DNA of 64,000 nucleotides from Candidatus Coprovivens excrementavium (lineage in GTDB: Bacteria; Bacillota_I; Bacilli_A; RF39; UBA660). Below the pieces are notes generated by a model. That model saw only the letters and a list, made by a program, of their open reading frames with translations. It had not been told where the DNA came from and ran no database searches. A program made the position numbers and the translations under genes. The DNA lies in the NCBI GenBank assembly GCA_944363975.1, contig CALVVU010000003.1, positions 1 through 64,000 on the forward strand, in the 5' to 3' direction. Positions 16,494-26,085 of this stretch are shown here, one piece after another (the first letter of the stretch is position 1; every line of letters begins with the position of its first letter).

Positions 16494-18977
16494 ATGGCTA
16501 ATTTTGGGGAACATTTTAAAAAAGTAGCAGATTATAGAGATAATATTAGTAAACCACAAGCAGTATTTAAAGGACAATTTTATCGTATTACAATAATGAG
16601 CGACTTATTAGTTCGTTTGGAATTTAGTGAAGAAGGGTATTTTGAAGATCGTCCAACAGAATTGGCTAGGTTTAGAAATTTTCCTATACCACAAATGAAA
16701 GTTGATCAAAACGAGCGTTATTTAGATGTAACAACTAAATATTTTCATTTACGTTATGAGAAAGAAAAGGCATTTTATGGAAATAAATATTCTCCAGATA
16801 GCGTGTTAAAAATTAAGTTATTTGATTCTAATAAGGAATGGTATTTTGGTCATCCTGAGGCACGAAATTATTATGGAATTGTAGCTAATTTGGATAAAAC
16901 GGTAGATCCTTTTATAGAAGAGGCTTCGGTACGTGATTTGAAACATATTAAAAGACAAGTTGATAATATGTTGAATGTTAAGAAAAAAGGTTTATATTCA
17001 ACTGATGGCTTTGTATCTATTGATGATAGTAAGTCTAATTTTATAAGTGAAGATGGTTCTATTATATATAATGATCGAAAGAGAATAGATATGTATGTTT
17101 TTTTATATAATAGAGATTTTGGTAATTGTTTACAGAATTATTTTATGTTAACGGGAATGCCTCCATTAATACCACGATATGCTTTGGGTATTTGGTGGAA
17201 TAAAAATGATTTTTATTATTTTAATGATATTCAAAAACTACTTAATGATTTTAATAAGAATAAAATTCCTGTTAGTATTTTATTACTTGGTGATAATTGG
17301 CATTTAAAAGATAAGAATAATTTGTCAAGATTTAATTCTGGTTTTACTTTTAATCGTGAATTGTTTTATAAGCCAGCAGAATTCACTAAATATATGCATG
17401 ATAGAGGTGTTAGAGTTGGAGTTAGTTTAGATCCTAGTGAAGGTATACATCCACATGAACCTAAGTTTGATGAAATCGCAAAAGCAATAGGTAATGCAGA
17501 AAAGCAAACTATTCCTTTTAATGTATTTGATAAGGAGTTAATGAGTGCATATTTAAATTATTTGATTGATCCTTTATATAAGATTGGTGTTGATTTCTTT
17601 TGGATTAATTATCGTAATTTAAAAGATCGTACTAGTAATGATATATTGAATTATTATCATTTTGTCGATTATACAAAGATGGAAGGATTACGTCCAATGC
17701 TTCTTACAAGAAGTAATACTTATGCTCCTCATAGGTATCCTGTTCATTATAGTGGTGAGACATCTGTTAGTTGGAATACTTTGAAAGTTTTACCATATTT
17801 TAATAGCACTTCTTCTAATTTGGGATTATCTTGGTGGAGTCATGATATAGGTGGTTATAAAGATGGGGTTGAAGATTCTGAATTGTATGCAAGGTATGTT
17901 CAATATGGAACGTTTAGTCCGATTTTTAGATTTAGTGCCAAATATGGAAGATATTATAAAAGGGAACCATGGAAGTGGGATGTTAAAACTCTTAGTATAG
18001 TTAGAGAATATTGTCAGATGAGACATAGATTAATTCCATATTTATATAGTGAAGCTTATAAATATCATAAAGTTGGCTTACCTTTGATTCAACCTTTGTA
18101 TTATCAGTATCCTGAGATTTATGATGAAATAGATTATAAGAATGAATATTATTTTGGTACAGAGTTATTTGTTGCACCAATTACAAAACCTAAGGATACT
18201 GTAATGAATCGTTCAGTAGAGAGAATATTCTTACCGAAAGGAACTTGGTATGATTTTAAAACTGGTAAAAAATATTTAGGAAATAAAAGATATATTTTAT
18301 TTTATAAAGATGAGGATTATCCTGTTTTTGCACGTGATGGTTCAATAGTTTGTATGGCTGATTTAGAGAAAAATATGAATGTGACAAATTCACCAACAAC
18401 TATGGAAATACATGTTTTTCCTGGGAAGAGTAATCAATATAATTTATATGAAGATGATGGATTTAGTAATTTATATGAAGAAGGTTATTATTTATTAACA
18501 CGTGTTGATTATAATTATATGGCTAATAATTATACTTTAATAATTAGACCAGTTGAAGGTAAGACAGGAATTGTTCCAGCGAAGAGAAATTATCGTATAC
18601 GTTTTAGAAATACTAGAGAAGCAAATGATGTTATAGTTTATGTTGATAGTGAAAAAGTTGAAAGTGATTCTTATGTAGATGATACTGATTTTATTGTTGA
18701 AGTAAGTGATGTTCCGACTACTAAGCAATTAACTATAAATTGTAAAGGTAAAGATATTGAAATAGATGCTGTTCGTTTAATTAATGACGATATTGATTCT
18801 ATTATTTCTGATTTACAAATAAAGACTAATTTAAAAGAAGAAATTGGTAAAATAGTTTTTTCTAAAAATAGTATCGAAAAGAAAAGGATGGATATTCGTC
18901 AATTGCGTAAAAAAGGACTTGATAAATCTTTTGTTAATATGTTTATGAAATTGTTGGAATATGTAGCTCAAATATAG
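16494..18977 (+). CDS. Glycoside hydrolase family 31 protein with altered catalytic residues
   Basis: 827 residues, cytoplasmic (no signal peptide). Order: N-terminal galactose-mutarotase-like beta domain (residues 1-220), (beta/alpha)8 barrel from about 230 (IPRYALGIWWNKNDFYY), then beta sandwich with a DUF5110-type C-terminus (about 700 on). The WWSHDIGGY and FSPIFRFSA segments confirm GH31. In the usual nucleophile position (family VDFFW-x-D) the protein has FFWIN (N372), and the acid/base SGD is SGE (E422). So ordinary alpha-glucosidase catalysis is doubtful. The ATG at 16494 has AAAGGTG 7 bases ahead. It stands alone, with no sugar transporter beside it. Confidence 0.8.
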   Translation: MANFGEHFKKVADYRDNISKPQAVFKGQFYRITIMSDLLVRLEFSEEGYFEDRPTELARFRNFPIPQMKVDQNERYLDVTTKYFHLRYEKEKAFYGNKYSPDSVLKIKLFDSNKEWYFGHPEARNYYGIVANLDKTVDPFIEEASVRDLKHIKRQVDNMLNVKKKGLYSTDGFVSIDDSKSNFISEDGSIIYNDRKRIDMYVFLYNRDFGNCLQNYFMLTGMPPLIPRYALGIWWNKNDFYYFNDIQKLLNDFNKNKIPVSILLLGDNWHLKDKNNLSRFNSGFTFNRELFYKPAEFTKYMHDRGVRVGVSLDPSEGIHPHEPKFDEIAKAIGNAEKQTIPFNVFDKELMSAYLNYLIDPLYKIGVDFFWINYRNLKDRTSNDILNYYHFVDYTKMEGLRPMLLTRSNTYAPHRYPVHYSGETSVSWNTLKVLPYFNSTSSNLGLSWWSHDIGGYKDGVEDSELYARYVQYGTFSPIFRFSAKYGRYYKREPWKWDVKTLSIVREYCQMRHRLIPYLYSEAYKYHKVGLPLIQPLYYQYPEIYDEIDYKNEYYFGTELFVAPITKPKDTVMNRSVERIFLPKGTWYDFKTGKKYLGNKRYILFYKDEDYPVFARDGSIVCMADLEKNMNVTNSPTTMEIHVFPGKSNQYNLYEDDGFSNLYEEGYYLLTRVDYNYMANNYTLIIRPVEGKTGIVPAKRNYRIRFRNTREANDVIVYVDSEKVESDSYVDDTDFIVEVSDVPTTKQLTINCKGKDIEIDAVRLINDDIDSIISDLQIKTNLKEEIGKIVFSKNSIEKKRMDIRQLRKKGLDKSFVNMFMKLLEYVAQI

Positions 18978-18983
18978 AAAAAT

Positions 18984-19012
18984 TTGCATGATGATAAAAA
19001 AATTTGTATAAT
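18984..19012 (+). promoter_or_regulatory. Sigma-A-type promoter
   Basis: TTGCAT (18984-18989), 17 bases, TATAAT (19007-19012), just ahead of the gene at 19038. Confidence 0.6.
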
Positions 19013-19037
19013 GTTTAGTAGTTAGGGGATGAGTTAT

Positions 19038-19556
19038 ATGCCAAGACCTTTTGGACACGGACCTGGAGGACCATGGGGACCAGGTCCAGGTGGACCTTTT
19101 GGCCCAGTAAATGTTGGTTCAAATTATTTTAGACCAGGTGGACCAAATAGACCAGCACCGGGAGGATATGTAGATATCACTAGTGCTAATATTGTTGAAT
19201 CTACAATAGCTAAATATTATGATGTTAAATCTACTTTTAAAGAAACAATTAGAAAAAAAGGAATAGTAGGAGGTATTTTCTTAGGAGCTCGTTATTTGAC
19301 TTCTGGGAGTTTAAGATACGATTCTTTTGTTGGTAAAATTGCTACTTATGAAAAACAGTTTGTCGAAGGAAGAATTACTTCTGTTCAATTTAATGAAAGA
19401 AGAATGATAGCTGCAAGAACTTATTATCGTTATTTACGTAAGATTGGTTATTTAAATCAAGAAGAATATGTTGAGAAGATGAATGAGTATGCAAAATCAA
19501 TTAATGTTAATTATGTTAATGATTCTAATCAACAAACTCGTGGTCGAAGTCGTTAA
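19038..19556 (+). CDS. Unknown protein with Gly-Pro-rich head
   Basis: 172 residues. The first about 45 are Pro/Gly/Phe-rich with imperfect PGGP repeats and no signal peptide. The remaining part (VDITSANIVESTIAKYYDVKSTFKETIRKKG onward) is a basic helical domain, not recognised. The ATG at 19038 lies 9 bases after AGGGG; an ATG at 19029 touches the ribosome site directly and is less likely. It has its own promoter. Confidence 0.55.
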   Translation: MPRPFGHGPGGPWGPGPGGPFGPVNVGSNYFRPGGPNRPAPGGYVDITSANIVESTIAKYYDVKSTFKETIRKKGIVGGIFLGARYLTSGSLRYDSFVGKIATYEKQFVEGRITSVQFNERRMIAARTYYRYLRKIGYLNQEEYVEKMNEYAKSINVNYVNDSNQQTRGRSR

Positions 19557-19562
19557 TTTTGC

Positions 19563-19591
19563 TTGAATAATTAAAATAAATACATTATAAT
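19563..19591 (+). promoter_or_regulatory. Promoter of the leuS T-box transcript
   Basis: TTGAAT (19563-19568), 17 bases, TATAAT (19586-19591), immediately before the T-box leader. Confidence 0.65.
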
Positions 19592-19597
19592 ACATGA

Positions 19598-19795
19598 TAT
19601 GCGTTGAAGAAAGAGTAGTAGTATGGGATTCTTTATAGAGACTTAGTGGATGGTGAAAACTAAGAAGATGAAGATACGAACTTGCTTTTGGAGCTTAGAG
19701 GGTGATTCCTATATCGATTTAGAGCTAATTTATAATTAGAAATTAAGGTGGTACCACGACATATTCGTCCTTATGATGAATATGTCTTTTTTATT
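19598..19795 (+). promoter_or_regulatory. T-box riboswitch (leucine) with terminator
   Basis: A full-length leader with a long Stem I (AGAGACTTAGTGGATGGTG region), a likely specifier codon CTT at 19681-19683 (GAA-CTT-GC, before the usual GGAGCT), and the T-box AAGGTGGTACCACG at 19745-19758. TAAGG pairs with CCTTA (antiterminator). Alternatively ACATATTCGTC pairs with GATGAATATGT, followed by TTTTTT (terminator). Uncharged tRNA-Leu should allow read-through into the membrane-protein gene and leuS. Confidence 0.9.
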
Positions 19796-19807
19796 GGAGA
19801 TGATAAT

Positions 19808-20164
19808 ATGTTTAGTTTAATATATTTTGTTGTTGTTTTTATAATTGTTTATTTTGCATATTATTTTATTTTTGATGATATGCTCAAAAAAGAGAAATAT
19901 GCTAAAATATCTGAATTGGTTTTGTTAACAAAAAAATTTAATTTAGATAAAAAGAAAATGAATTATCGTAGTTCATTAAATGGAATTGCTATTATAAATG
20001 CATTTATAATGGGGAGTACTGTAGTAGTTGTTGATTTAATTCCGTTTAATTATGTAATTAAGTTATTAGTTGCATTTATAATGATAATGATTTTGATGTT
20101 TAGTTTATATTTTTTATATGGTAAATATTTAAGTAAGAAATGGGGAAAGAAAGATGGAAGTTAA
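19808..20164 (+). CDS. Small membrane protein between T-box and leuS
   Basis: 118 residues, unrecognised. One N-terminal membrane segment (about residues 4-22), a basic loop, then two hydrophobic segments (about 60-105) and a basic tail. The ATG at 19808 follows GGAG by about 9 bases; a longer frame from 19748 would begin inside the T-box. Its last 11 bases overlap leuS, so translation is probably coupled and the gene is under leucine T-box control. Confidence 0.7.
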   Translation: MFSLIYFVVVFIIVYFAYYFIFDDMLKKEKYAKISELVLLTKKFNLDKKKMNYRSSLNGIAIINAFIMGSTVVVVDLIPFNYVIKLLVAFIMIMILMFSLYFLYGKYLSKKWGKKDGS

Positions 20165-22568
20165 TTTTAAAGAAATAGAGAAGAAATGGCAAAAGTATTG
20201 GGATGATAATAAAACTTTTGAAGCGAAAACAGGAGAAGAAAAGAAACCTTATTATATCTTAGTTGAATTTCCATATCCATCAGGAGCTGGTTTGCATGTA
20301 GGTCATGTTAGGAGCTATACGGCGCAGGATGCGATGGCAAGAATGATGAGAATGCAAGGATATAATGTTTTATATCCAATGGGATGGGACGCTTTTGGAG
20401 CTCCTGCTGAACAATATGCAATAAAGAATCATATTCATCCTAAAGAAGCTGTTAAGGAAAATATTAAAACTTTTAAAGCGCAAATGAAGTCCTTAGGTTT
20501 TTCTTTTGATTGGAGTAGGGAATTTTCAACGACTGATCCTGATTATTATAAGTGGACTCAATGGCAATTTTTACAATTTTATAAACATGGGATGGCATAT
20601 AAAGATACTATTCCAGTAAATTGGTGTCCAACGTGTAAATCAGTATTATCTAATGAAGATGCTGCTGGTGGTGTTTGTGAAAGATGTGGATCACCAGTAA
20701 TTCAAAAAGAAAAATCACAATGGATGTTAAGAATGAGTGATTATGCGGAAGATTTGTTAAAAGGTTTAGATGATACTAATTTCGCTCCAAAAGTTAAATT
20801 AGGCCAAATAAATTGGATTGGTAAATCAGTTGGTGTTGAAGTTGATATTGAAATTGTTGGTGGCGGAAAATTCTCTATATTTACTACTTGTATAGAAACA
20901 ATTTATGGTATTACGTTTTTTGTAATTGCACCAGATGGGAAAATAATTAAAGAGTTAATGCCTAGAGTTGAAAATAAAGAAGAGGTTCAAGCTTATATAG
21001 AAGAAACTGCTAAAAAATCTAATATGGATCGTACTGAATTGAATAAGGGAAAAACTGGTGTATTAGTTAAAGGTGTAAAAGCTAAACATCCTATTACGGG
21101 AGAAGAAGTTCCAATATTCTTAGGTGATTTTGTTTTAGGTGATTATGGAACTGGAGCTGTAATGGCTGTACCTAGTCATGATCAAAGAGATTTTGAATAT
21201 GCAATTGAACATAATATTCCAATGTTACAAGTTATTGATGGAGCTGATGTTACTGAAAGAGCTTTTGAAAAACAAGATTATTTAGGTAAAGGTTGTAAGT
21301 TAATTAATAGTGCTGAATTTACAGGAATGACGGTTGAGGAAGCGAAAATAGCAATTACTAAGAAATTGATTGATATGGGAATAGCTCGTGAAGTTAATAA
21401 TTATAAGATGAGAGATTGGATTTTCTCAAGACAAAGATTCTGGGGAGAACCTATTCCAATGATATATTGTGAGAAATGTGGATGGCAACCAATGGATGAA
21501 AAAGATTTACCGTTGTTGTTACCTGATGTTGCAGAGTATGAACCTACAGATAATGGGGAATCACCATTAGCTAAAATAACTGATTGGGTTAATACAACAT
21601 GTCCTTGTTGTGGAGGACCAGCAAAACGTGAAACTGATACAATGCCTAACTGGGCGGGATCAAGTTGGTATTTCTTACGTTTTATGGATGCTAAGAATAC
21701 AAAGGAATTCGCTTCGATGGAAGCAATGAAATACTGGAATCGTGTTGATTGGTATAATGGTGGTATGGAACATACAGCTAGACATTTATTATATGCGAGA
21801 TTCTGGGTACAGTTCTTATATAATATAGGATTAGTTCCTAATAAAGAAATGATTTGGACTCGTGTTAGCCATGGAATGGTTTTAGGTTCAAATAATGAAA
21901 AAATGAGTAAATCAAAAGGAAATGTTATTAATCCTGATGATATAGTTAAAGAGTATGGTGCTGATACTTTACGTGTTTATGAAATGTTTATGGGAGATTA
22001 TGAACAAGATGCTCCTTGGAGTACTGATTCATTAAGAGGATGTAAGAGATTTATTGATAAAATTATTCGTTTGAGTGATAAAGTTGTTGATGGTGAAGAA
22101 TATTCAAAAGATTTAGAAACACTAATTCATAAGAGTATAAAGAAAGTTCAATATGATTTAACACATATGGCATATAATACTGTTGTATCAACTTTAATGA
22201 TAATGGCAAATGCTTTTGATGATAAAGAGCGTATTACTAAATCTGATTATCATGTTTTATTAACATTATTAAATCCAATGGCTCCACATATTACTGAAGA
22301 ATTAAATGAAAAATTAGGATATAAACCTATTTGCGAATCTGAATGGCCAGTTTATGATGAAAATAAAACTATAGATAATGAGAAAACAATTGGTGTTCAA
22401 GTTAATGGTAAATTAAGAGCATCTATTACTATAGGAATTGATGAAGATGAAGAATCAATAAAACAGAAAGCTTTAGCTGAACCAAATGTTATAAAATTTA
22501 TGGAAGGTAAAGAAATAGTAAAAGTAATAGTTGTTAAAGGAAAAATAGTTAATGTTGTTGTTAAATAA
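20154..22568 (+). CDS. leuS: Leucyl-tRNA synthetase
   Basis: 804 residues, normal bacterial length. Class I signature HVGH lies in PYPSGAGLHVGH near residue 42-53. The CP1 editing domain carries GTGAVMAVPSHDQRDFEYA, and KMSKSKGN occurs near residue 580. Zinc-type cysteine pairs appear (CPTCKS..CERC). It is charged with attaching leucine to tRNA-Leu. The ATG overlaps the preceding membrane-protein gene by 11 bases. Confidence 0.97.
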   Translation: MEVNFKEIEKKWQKYWDDNKTFEAKTGEEKKPYYILVEFPYPSGAGLHVGHVRSYTAQDAMARMMRMQGYNVLYPMGWDAFGAPAEQYAIKNHIHPKEAVKENIKTFKAQMKSLGFSFDWSREFSTTDPDYYKWTQWQFLQFYKHGMAYKDTIPVNWCPTCKSVLSNEDAAGGVCERCGSPVIQKEKSQWMLRMSDYAEDLLKGLDDTNFAPKVKLGQINWIGKSVGVEVDIEIVGGGKFSIFTTCIETIYGITFFVIAPDGKIIKELMPRVENKEEVQAYIEETAKKSNMDRTELNKGKTGVLVKGVKAKHPITGEEVPIFLGDFVLGDYGTGAVMAVPSHDQRDFEYAIEHNIPMLQVIDGADVTERAFEKQDYLGKGCKLINSAEFTGMTVEEAKIAITKKLIDMGIAREVNNYKMRDWIFSRQRFWGEPIPMIYCEKCGWQPMDEKDLPLLLPDVAEYEPTDNGESPLAKITDWVNTTCPCCGGPAKRETDTMPNWAGSSWYFLRFMDAKNTKEFASMEAMKYWNRVDWYNGGMEHTARHLLYARFWVQFLYNIGLVPNKEMIWTRVSHGMVLGSNNEKMSKSKGNVINPDDIVKEYGADTLRVYEMFMGDYEQDAPWSTDSLRGCKRFIDKIIRLSDKVVDGEEYSKDLETLIHKSIKKVQYDLTHMAYNTVVSTLMIMANAFDDKERITKSDYHVLLTLLNPMAPHITEELNEKLGYKPICESEWPVYDENKTIDNEKTIGVQVNGKLRASITIGIDEDEESIKQKALAEPNVIKFMEGKEIVKVIVVKGKIVNVVVK

Positions 22569-22570
22569 TT

Positions 22571-22597
22571 AAAAGAATGAAGAATTTCATTCTTTTT
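22571..22597 (+). terminator. leuS terminator
   Basis: AAAGAATGAA pairs with TTTCATTCTTT, followed by T-rich sequence. Confidence 0.75.
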
Positions 22598-22647
22598 GTT
22601 GTATAATATGGATATAGATATTAAGCTACTAGTGAAGGAGATCGAAA

Positions 22648-23778
22648 ATGAAAAAAAATGAATTGTTTTTTTTATCAAAAGATAATCAGACTAATATTCA
22701 TATGGTAATATGGGAACCAGATACACGTGTTTATGGAGTTATTCAAGTTGTTCATGGAGTAACAGAACATATTATGCGTTATGAAGAATTTGCGAATTAT
22801 ATGAATAAAGGTGGAATAGCTGTTGTTGGTATTGATTTGATTGGTCATGGTCTTTCAACTAATAATGGAGCTAAAAAGATGTATTTTGGGCCGGAGGGTA
22901 GTTGGAAGTATGTGGTTGGAGACTTGGATACTTGTTTTCAAAATGCTAAAGAGTTATATCCAGATGTTCCTTATGTGATGTTAGGATTTTCACTTGGTTC
23001 TTTTTTAGTTAGATCTTATTTAATAGATTATCCAGGTAAAGTAGATGGAGCTATATTAGTTGGAACTGGTCAGATTGGAAAATTTTTACTTAAGCTGGCT
23101 CGGAAGATAGCTATTAAAGAAGGTTTAAAATATGGAGAAGATAAAACTACTGATAAAATAAGAAATTTAACTTTTGGAACATATAATAAGCATTTTAAAC
23201 CTAATAGGACACCATATGATTGGTTATGTTTAAGTAATACAGCTGTGGATAATTATATAGCAGATCCATTACGTGGAGATGCAATGTCAAGTGGATTATT
23301 TAGAGAATTACTTGATGGAATGAAATATACATCTGAAATTAATAATGTGAAAAAAATAAATATTATGAAACCGATATTGCTATTATCAGGACAAAATGAT
23401 GCTGTAGGTGATTTTGGAAAAGGAGTTACTAAAGTTTGTAATGAATATAAAAAGGTTGGAGTACAAGATTTAACTTTAAAAATATATAATAATTTACGTC
23501 ATGATATTATGCATGAAGATGATAGATTTACGATTTATGATGATATTTATGGATGGTTACATAGTAAATTACTAAGAAGTGTTCCAGTTATGGAGGATAA
23601 TGTTTCTTTAGATGGCGTAAGGGATAATGAAACTAGATACGAGAAAGCTTTGAATAAAGCGCATAATTCAACAAATGTAATTAAAGAATCAATTGTAACT
23701 GATGAATTGGTTAAACAACAACAAGATTCTTTAAATAGAAGTGAATTTAGTGATATAGATGAAAATAAAATGGAGTAA
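22648..23778 (+). CDS. Alpha/beta hydrolase (serine aminopeptidase S33 / monoacylglycerol-lipase type)
   Basis: 376 residues. HGVTEH (oxyanion region), the nucleophile elbow GFSLGS, a DAVGD acid segment and the histidine in RHDIMHE occur in the right order and spacing for the Hydrolase_4 group. The C-terminal about 60 residues are polar and absent from typical members. Probable substrate: lipid ester or small ester; not readable. It is cytoplasmic. AAGGAG precedes the ATG. Confidence 0.8.
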   Translation: MKKNELFFLSKDNQTNIHMVIWEPDTRVYGVIQVVHGVTEHIMRYEEFANYMNKGGIAVVGIDLIGHGLSTNNGAKKMYFGPEGSWKYVVGDLDTCFQNAKELYPDVPYVMLGFSLGSFLVRSYLIDYPGKVDGAILVGTGQIGKFLLKLARKIAIKEGLKYGEDKTTDKIRNLTFGTYNKHFKPNRTPYDWLCLSNTAVDNYIADPLRGDAMSSGLFRELLDGMKYTSEINNVKKINIMKPILLLSGQNDAVGDFGKGVTKVCNEYKKVGVQDLTLKIYNNLRHDIMHEDDRFTIYDDIYGWLHSKLLRSVPVMEDNVSLDGVRDNETRYEKALNKAHNSTNVIKESIVTDELVKQQQDSLNRSEFSDIDENKME

Positions 23779-23801
23779 AGATTGAATCTTTACTCTTTTT
23801 T
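23773..23801 (+). terminator. Terminator overlapping the hydrolase stop
   Basis: GAGTAAAGAT-TGA-ATCTTTACTC then TTTTTT. Confidence 0.88.
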
Positions 23802-23827
23802 GAAGATTTGATGAAATTTTTAAAAAA

Positions 23828-23868
23828 TTAGCACTCTTTATTGACAAGTGCTAATTTTGGAGTATAAT
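23828..23868 (+). promoter_or_regulatory. CIRCE operator overlapping a promoter
   Basis: TTAGCACTC (23828-23836), 9 bases, AAGTGCTAA (23846-23854): the HrcA-binding CIRCE inverted repeat with one changed base in the right arm. TTGACA (23841-23846) and TATAAT (23863-23868) are 16 bases apart, so bound HrcA would cover the -35 box. Confidence 0.9.
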
Positions 23869-23892
23869 GGTTGATGAAAAGGAGGGATAATT

Positions 23893-26013
23893 ATGAATTA
23901 TGGTTATCCAAATATGAATCAGGAAAATGAAGATGTATTAAAAAAATATGGTCGTGATATTACTGAGAGTGCTAAAAGTAATAAGATAGATCCAATTATT
24001 GGTCGTGATGATGAAATTCGTAGTATTACAAGAATTTTATCACGTAAAACAAAGAATAATCCTGTTTTAATAGGTGAACCAGGTGTTGGTAAAACGGCTA
24101 TAGTGGAAGGCTTAGCTTTACGTATAGTTAATGGAGATGTTCCTGAAAGTTTAAAAAATAAGACTATTTGGGAATTGGATTTAGCAGCGTTAGTTGCTGG
24201 TGCTAAATATCGTGGTGAATTTGAAGAGCGTTTAAAAGCTGTTTTAAATAAGATAAAAGAATCTGATGGTAAAATTATTTTATTTATAGATGAGATTCAC
24301 ATGATTGTTGGTAGCGGCGATGAAGGTACAATGAATGTTGGTAATATGTTAAAACCAATGTTAGCTCGTGGTGAAATTAAGTGTATTGGAGCGACAACTT
24401 TGAATGAGTATCGCAAGTATATTGAAAAAGATGGGGCTTTGGAAAGAAGATTTCAAAAAATTATTGTTAAAGCTCCTAATGTTGAAGATACAATAGCTAT
24501 TTTACGTGGATTAAAAGAAAGATTTGAAGTTCATCATGGAGTTAATATTAAAGACCGTGCTATTATTGCGGCAGCTACTATGTCTGATCGTTATATAACT
24601 GATCGTTATTTACCCGATAAAGCAATTGATTTAATTGATGAAGCATGTGCTACCATTAAAGTAGAAATGGATAGTGTTCCTGTTAGTTTGGATAAATTGA
24701 CGAGAAAAATTATGTTGCTTGAAATAGAAAGACAGTCTTTAATTAAAGAAAAAGATGAACAAAGTAAAAAGAGATTACAGGAATTAGAAGATCAACTATA
24801 TGAGTTAAAATTAAAAGAATCTAAATTAAAAGATGATTTTAATAAGGAAAAGGAAGTAAATGAAGCTATTTTAGCTAAGAAGAAATTACTTGAAACGTAT
24901 CGCTATAAGTTAAAAGAAGCTGAAAATAACTATGATTTGGATACGGCAGCAAGATTGCGTCATGGCGATATTCCTAAATTGGAACAAGAGTTGGAAGATT
25001 TACGTAAAAATAATAAAAATGTTTTGATTAGGGATACTGTTAATGAAGAAGATATTGCTCAAGTTATTTCAAAATGGACAAATGTACCTCTTTCTAAATT
25101 GGTTGAGGGCGAAAAAGAAAAATTATTAAAACTAGAAGATAATATGAAGAAGAGAGTAATTGGGCAAGATGAAGTTCTTAAAAAAGTTAGTGAAGCAATT
25201 ATTCGTAGTCGTGCTGGGATAAAAGATCCTAATCGTCCTATTGGTTCGTTCTTATTTTTAGGACCAACTGGTGTTGGAAAAACAGAAGTCGCAAAGACTT
25301 TAGCTTATGAATTGTTTGATGATGAAAGACATATGATTCGTATAGATATGAGTGAGTATATGGAGGCATTTAATGTTTCGAGATTAATTGGTGCTGCACC
25401 AGGTTATGTCGGATATGAAGAGGGTGGACAATTAACAGAGGCAGTAAGAAGAAATCCTTATTCAATAGTTTTATTTGATGAAATTGAAAAGGCTCATCCT
25501 GATGTATTTAATATTTTATTGCAAATATTAGATGATGGTCGTATTACTGATAGTCAGGGGAGAACAGTAGATTTTAAGAATACTATCATTATTATGACAA
25601 GTAATTTAGGTAGTGAATATATATTAGAGAATTTACCAAATAAAGAAGAATTAATTAATAAAGATTTAAAAAGAACATTTAAACCTGAATTTTTAAATAG
25701 AATTGATGAAATTGTCTTCTTTAATAGTTTAAATAAAGATGTTTTCTATCAAATACTTGATAAATTTGTTAGAGAGATAAATGATCGTTTAAAAGATAGA
25801 GGCATTGTTATTTCTTTAAGTGATAAAGCTAAAAAGAAAGTAATTGATAATGCTAGTGATGAAGCTTTTGGTGCTCGTCCTATTAAAAGGTATCTTGCTG
25901 AAAATATAGAAACATTAATTGCAATGGAATTAATTAATGGAACAATTAAAGATAATTCAAAGGTTGTAGTAGATTTGGATAATAATTATAATTTTTTAAT
26001 AAGGAACAACTAA
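23893..26013 (+). CDS. clpB: ClpB-type disaggregase lacking the N domain
   Basis: 706 residues. Two AAA+ modules: Walker A GEPGVGKT (about residue 62) and GPTGVGKT (about 458). A long coiled middle domain separates them (residues about 275-390, including [19 protein letters not shown]), as in ClpB. Full ClpB is about 860 residues; here the N-terminal Clp_N domain is missing and the protein starts just before the KYGRDITE segment, like the short ClpB isoform. The CIRCE site gives heat-shock control by HrcA. AGGAGGG precedes the ATG. It refolds aggregated protein together with DnaK. Confidence 0.9.
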   Translation: MNYGYPNMNQENEDVLKKYGRDITESAKSNKIDPIIGRDDEIRSITRILSRKTKNNPVLIGEPGVGKTAIVEGLALRIVNGDVPESLKNKTIWELDLAALVAGAKYRGEFEERLKAVLNKIKESDGKIILFIDEIHMIVGSGDEGTMNVGNMLKPMLARGEIKCIGATTLNEYRKYIEKDGALERRFQKIIVKAPNVEDTIAILRGLKERFEVHHGVNIKDRAIIAAATMSDRYITDRYLPDKAIDLIDEACATIKVEMDSVPVSLDKLTRKIMLLEIERQSLIKEKDEQSKKRLQELEDQLYELKLKESKLKDDFNKEKEVNEAILAKKKLLETYRYKLKEAENNYDLDTAARLRHGDIPKLEQELEDLRKNNKNVLIRDTVNEEDIAQVISKWTNVPLSKLVEGEKEKLLKLEDNMKKRVIGQDEVLKKVSEAIIRSRAGIKDPNRPIGSFLFLGPTGVGKTEVAKTLAYELFDDERHMIRIDMSEYMEAFNVSRLIGAAPGYVGYEEGGQLTEAVRRNPYSIVLFDEIEKAHPDVFNILLQILDDGRITDSQGRTVDFKNTIIIMTSNLGSEYILENLPNKEELINKDLKRTFKPEFLNRIDEIVFFNSLNKDVFYQILDKFVREINDRLKDRGIVISLSDKAKKKVIDNASDEAFGARPIKRYLAENIETLIAMELINGTIKDNSKVVVDLDNNYNFLIRNN

Positions 26014-26031
26014 ATATGTTCCTTTTTTTTA
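26002..26031 (+). terminator. clpB terminator
   Basis: AGGAAC and GTTCCT around an AT loop, followed by eight T; the upstream arm lies in the last codons of clpB. Confidence 0.85.
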
Positions 26032-26085
26032 TGATTTATGATATCATTAATAATGATTAATAGTATAGTCTAGGAAGTGAAGTAT

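Noticed and set aside
19748-19807. Upstream start of the leuS-linked membrane protein
   Set aside because: That stretch is the T-box antiterminator/terminator, and the added residues are not part of any membrane protein pattern.
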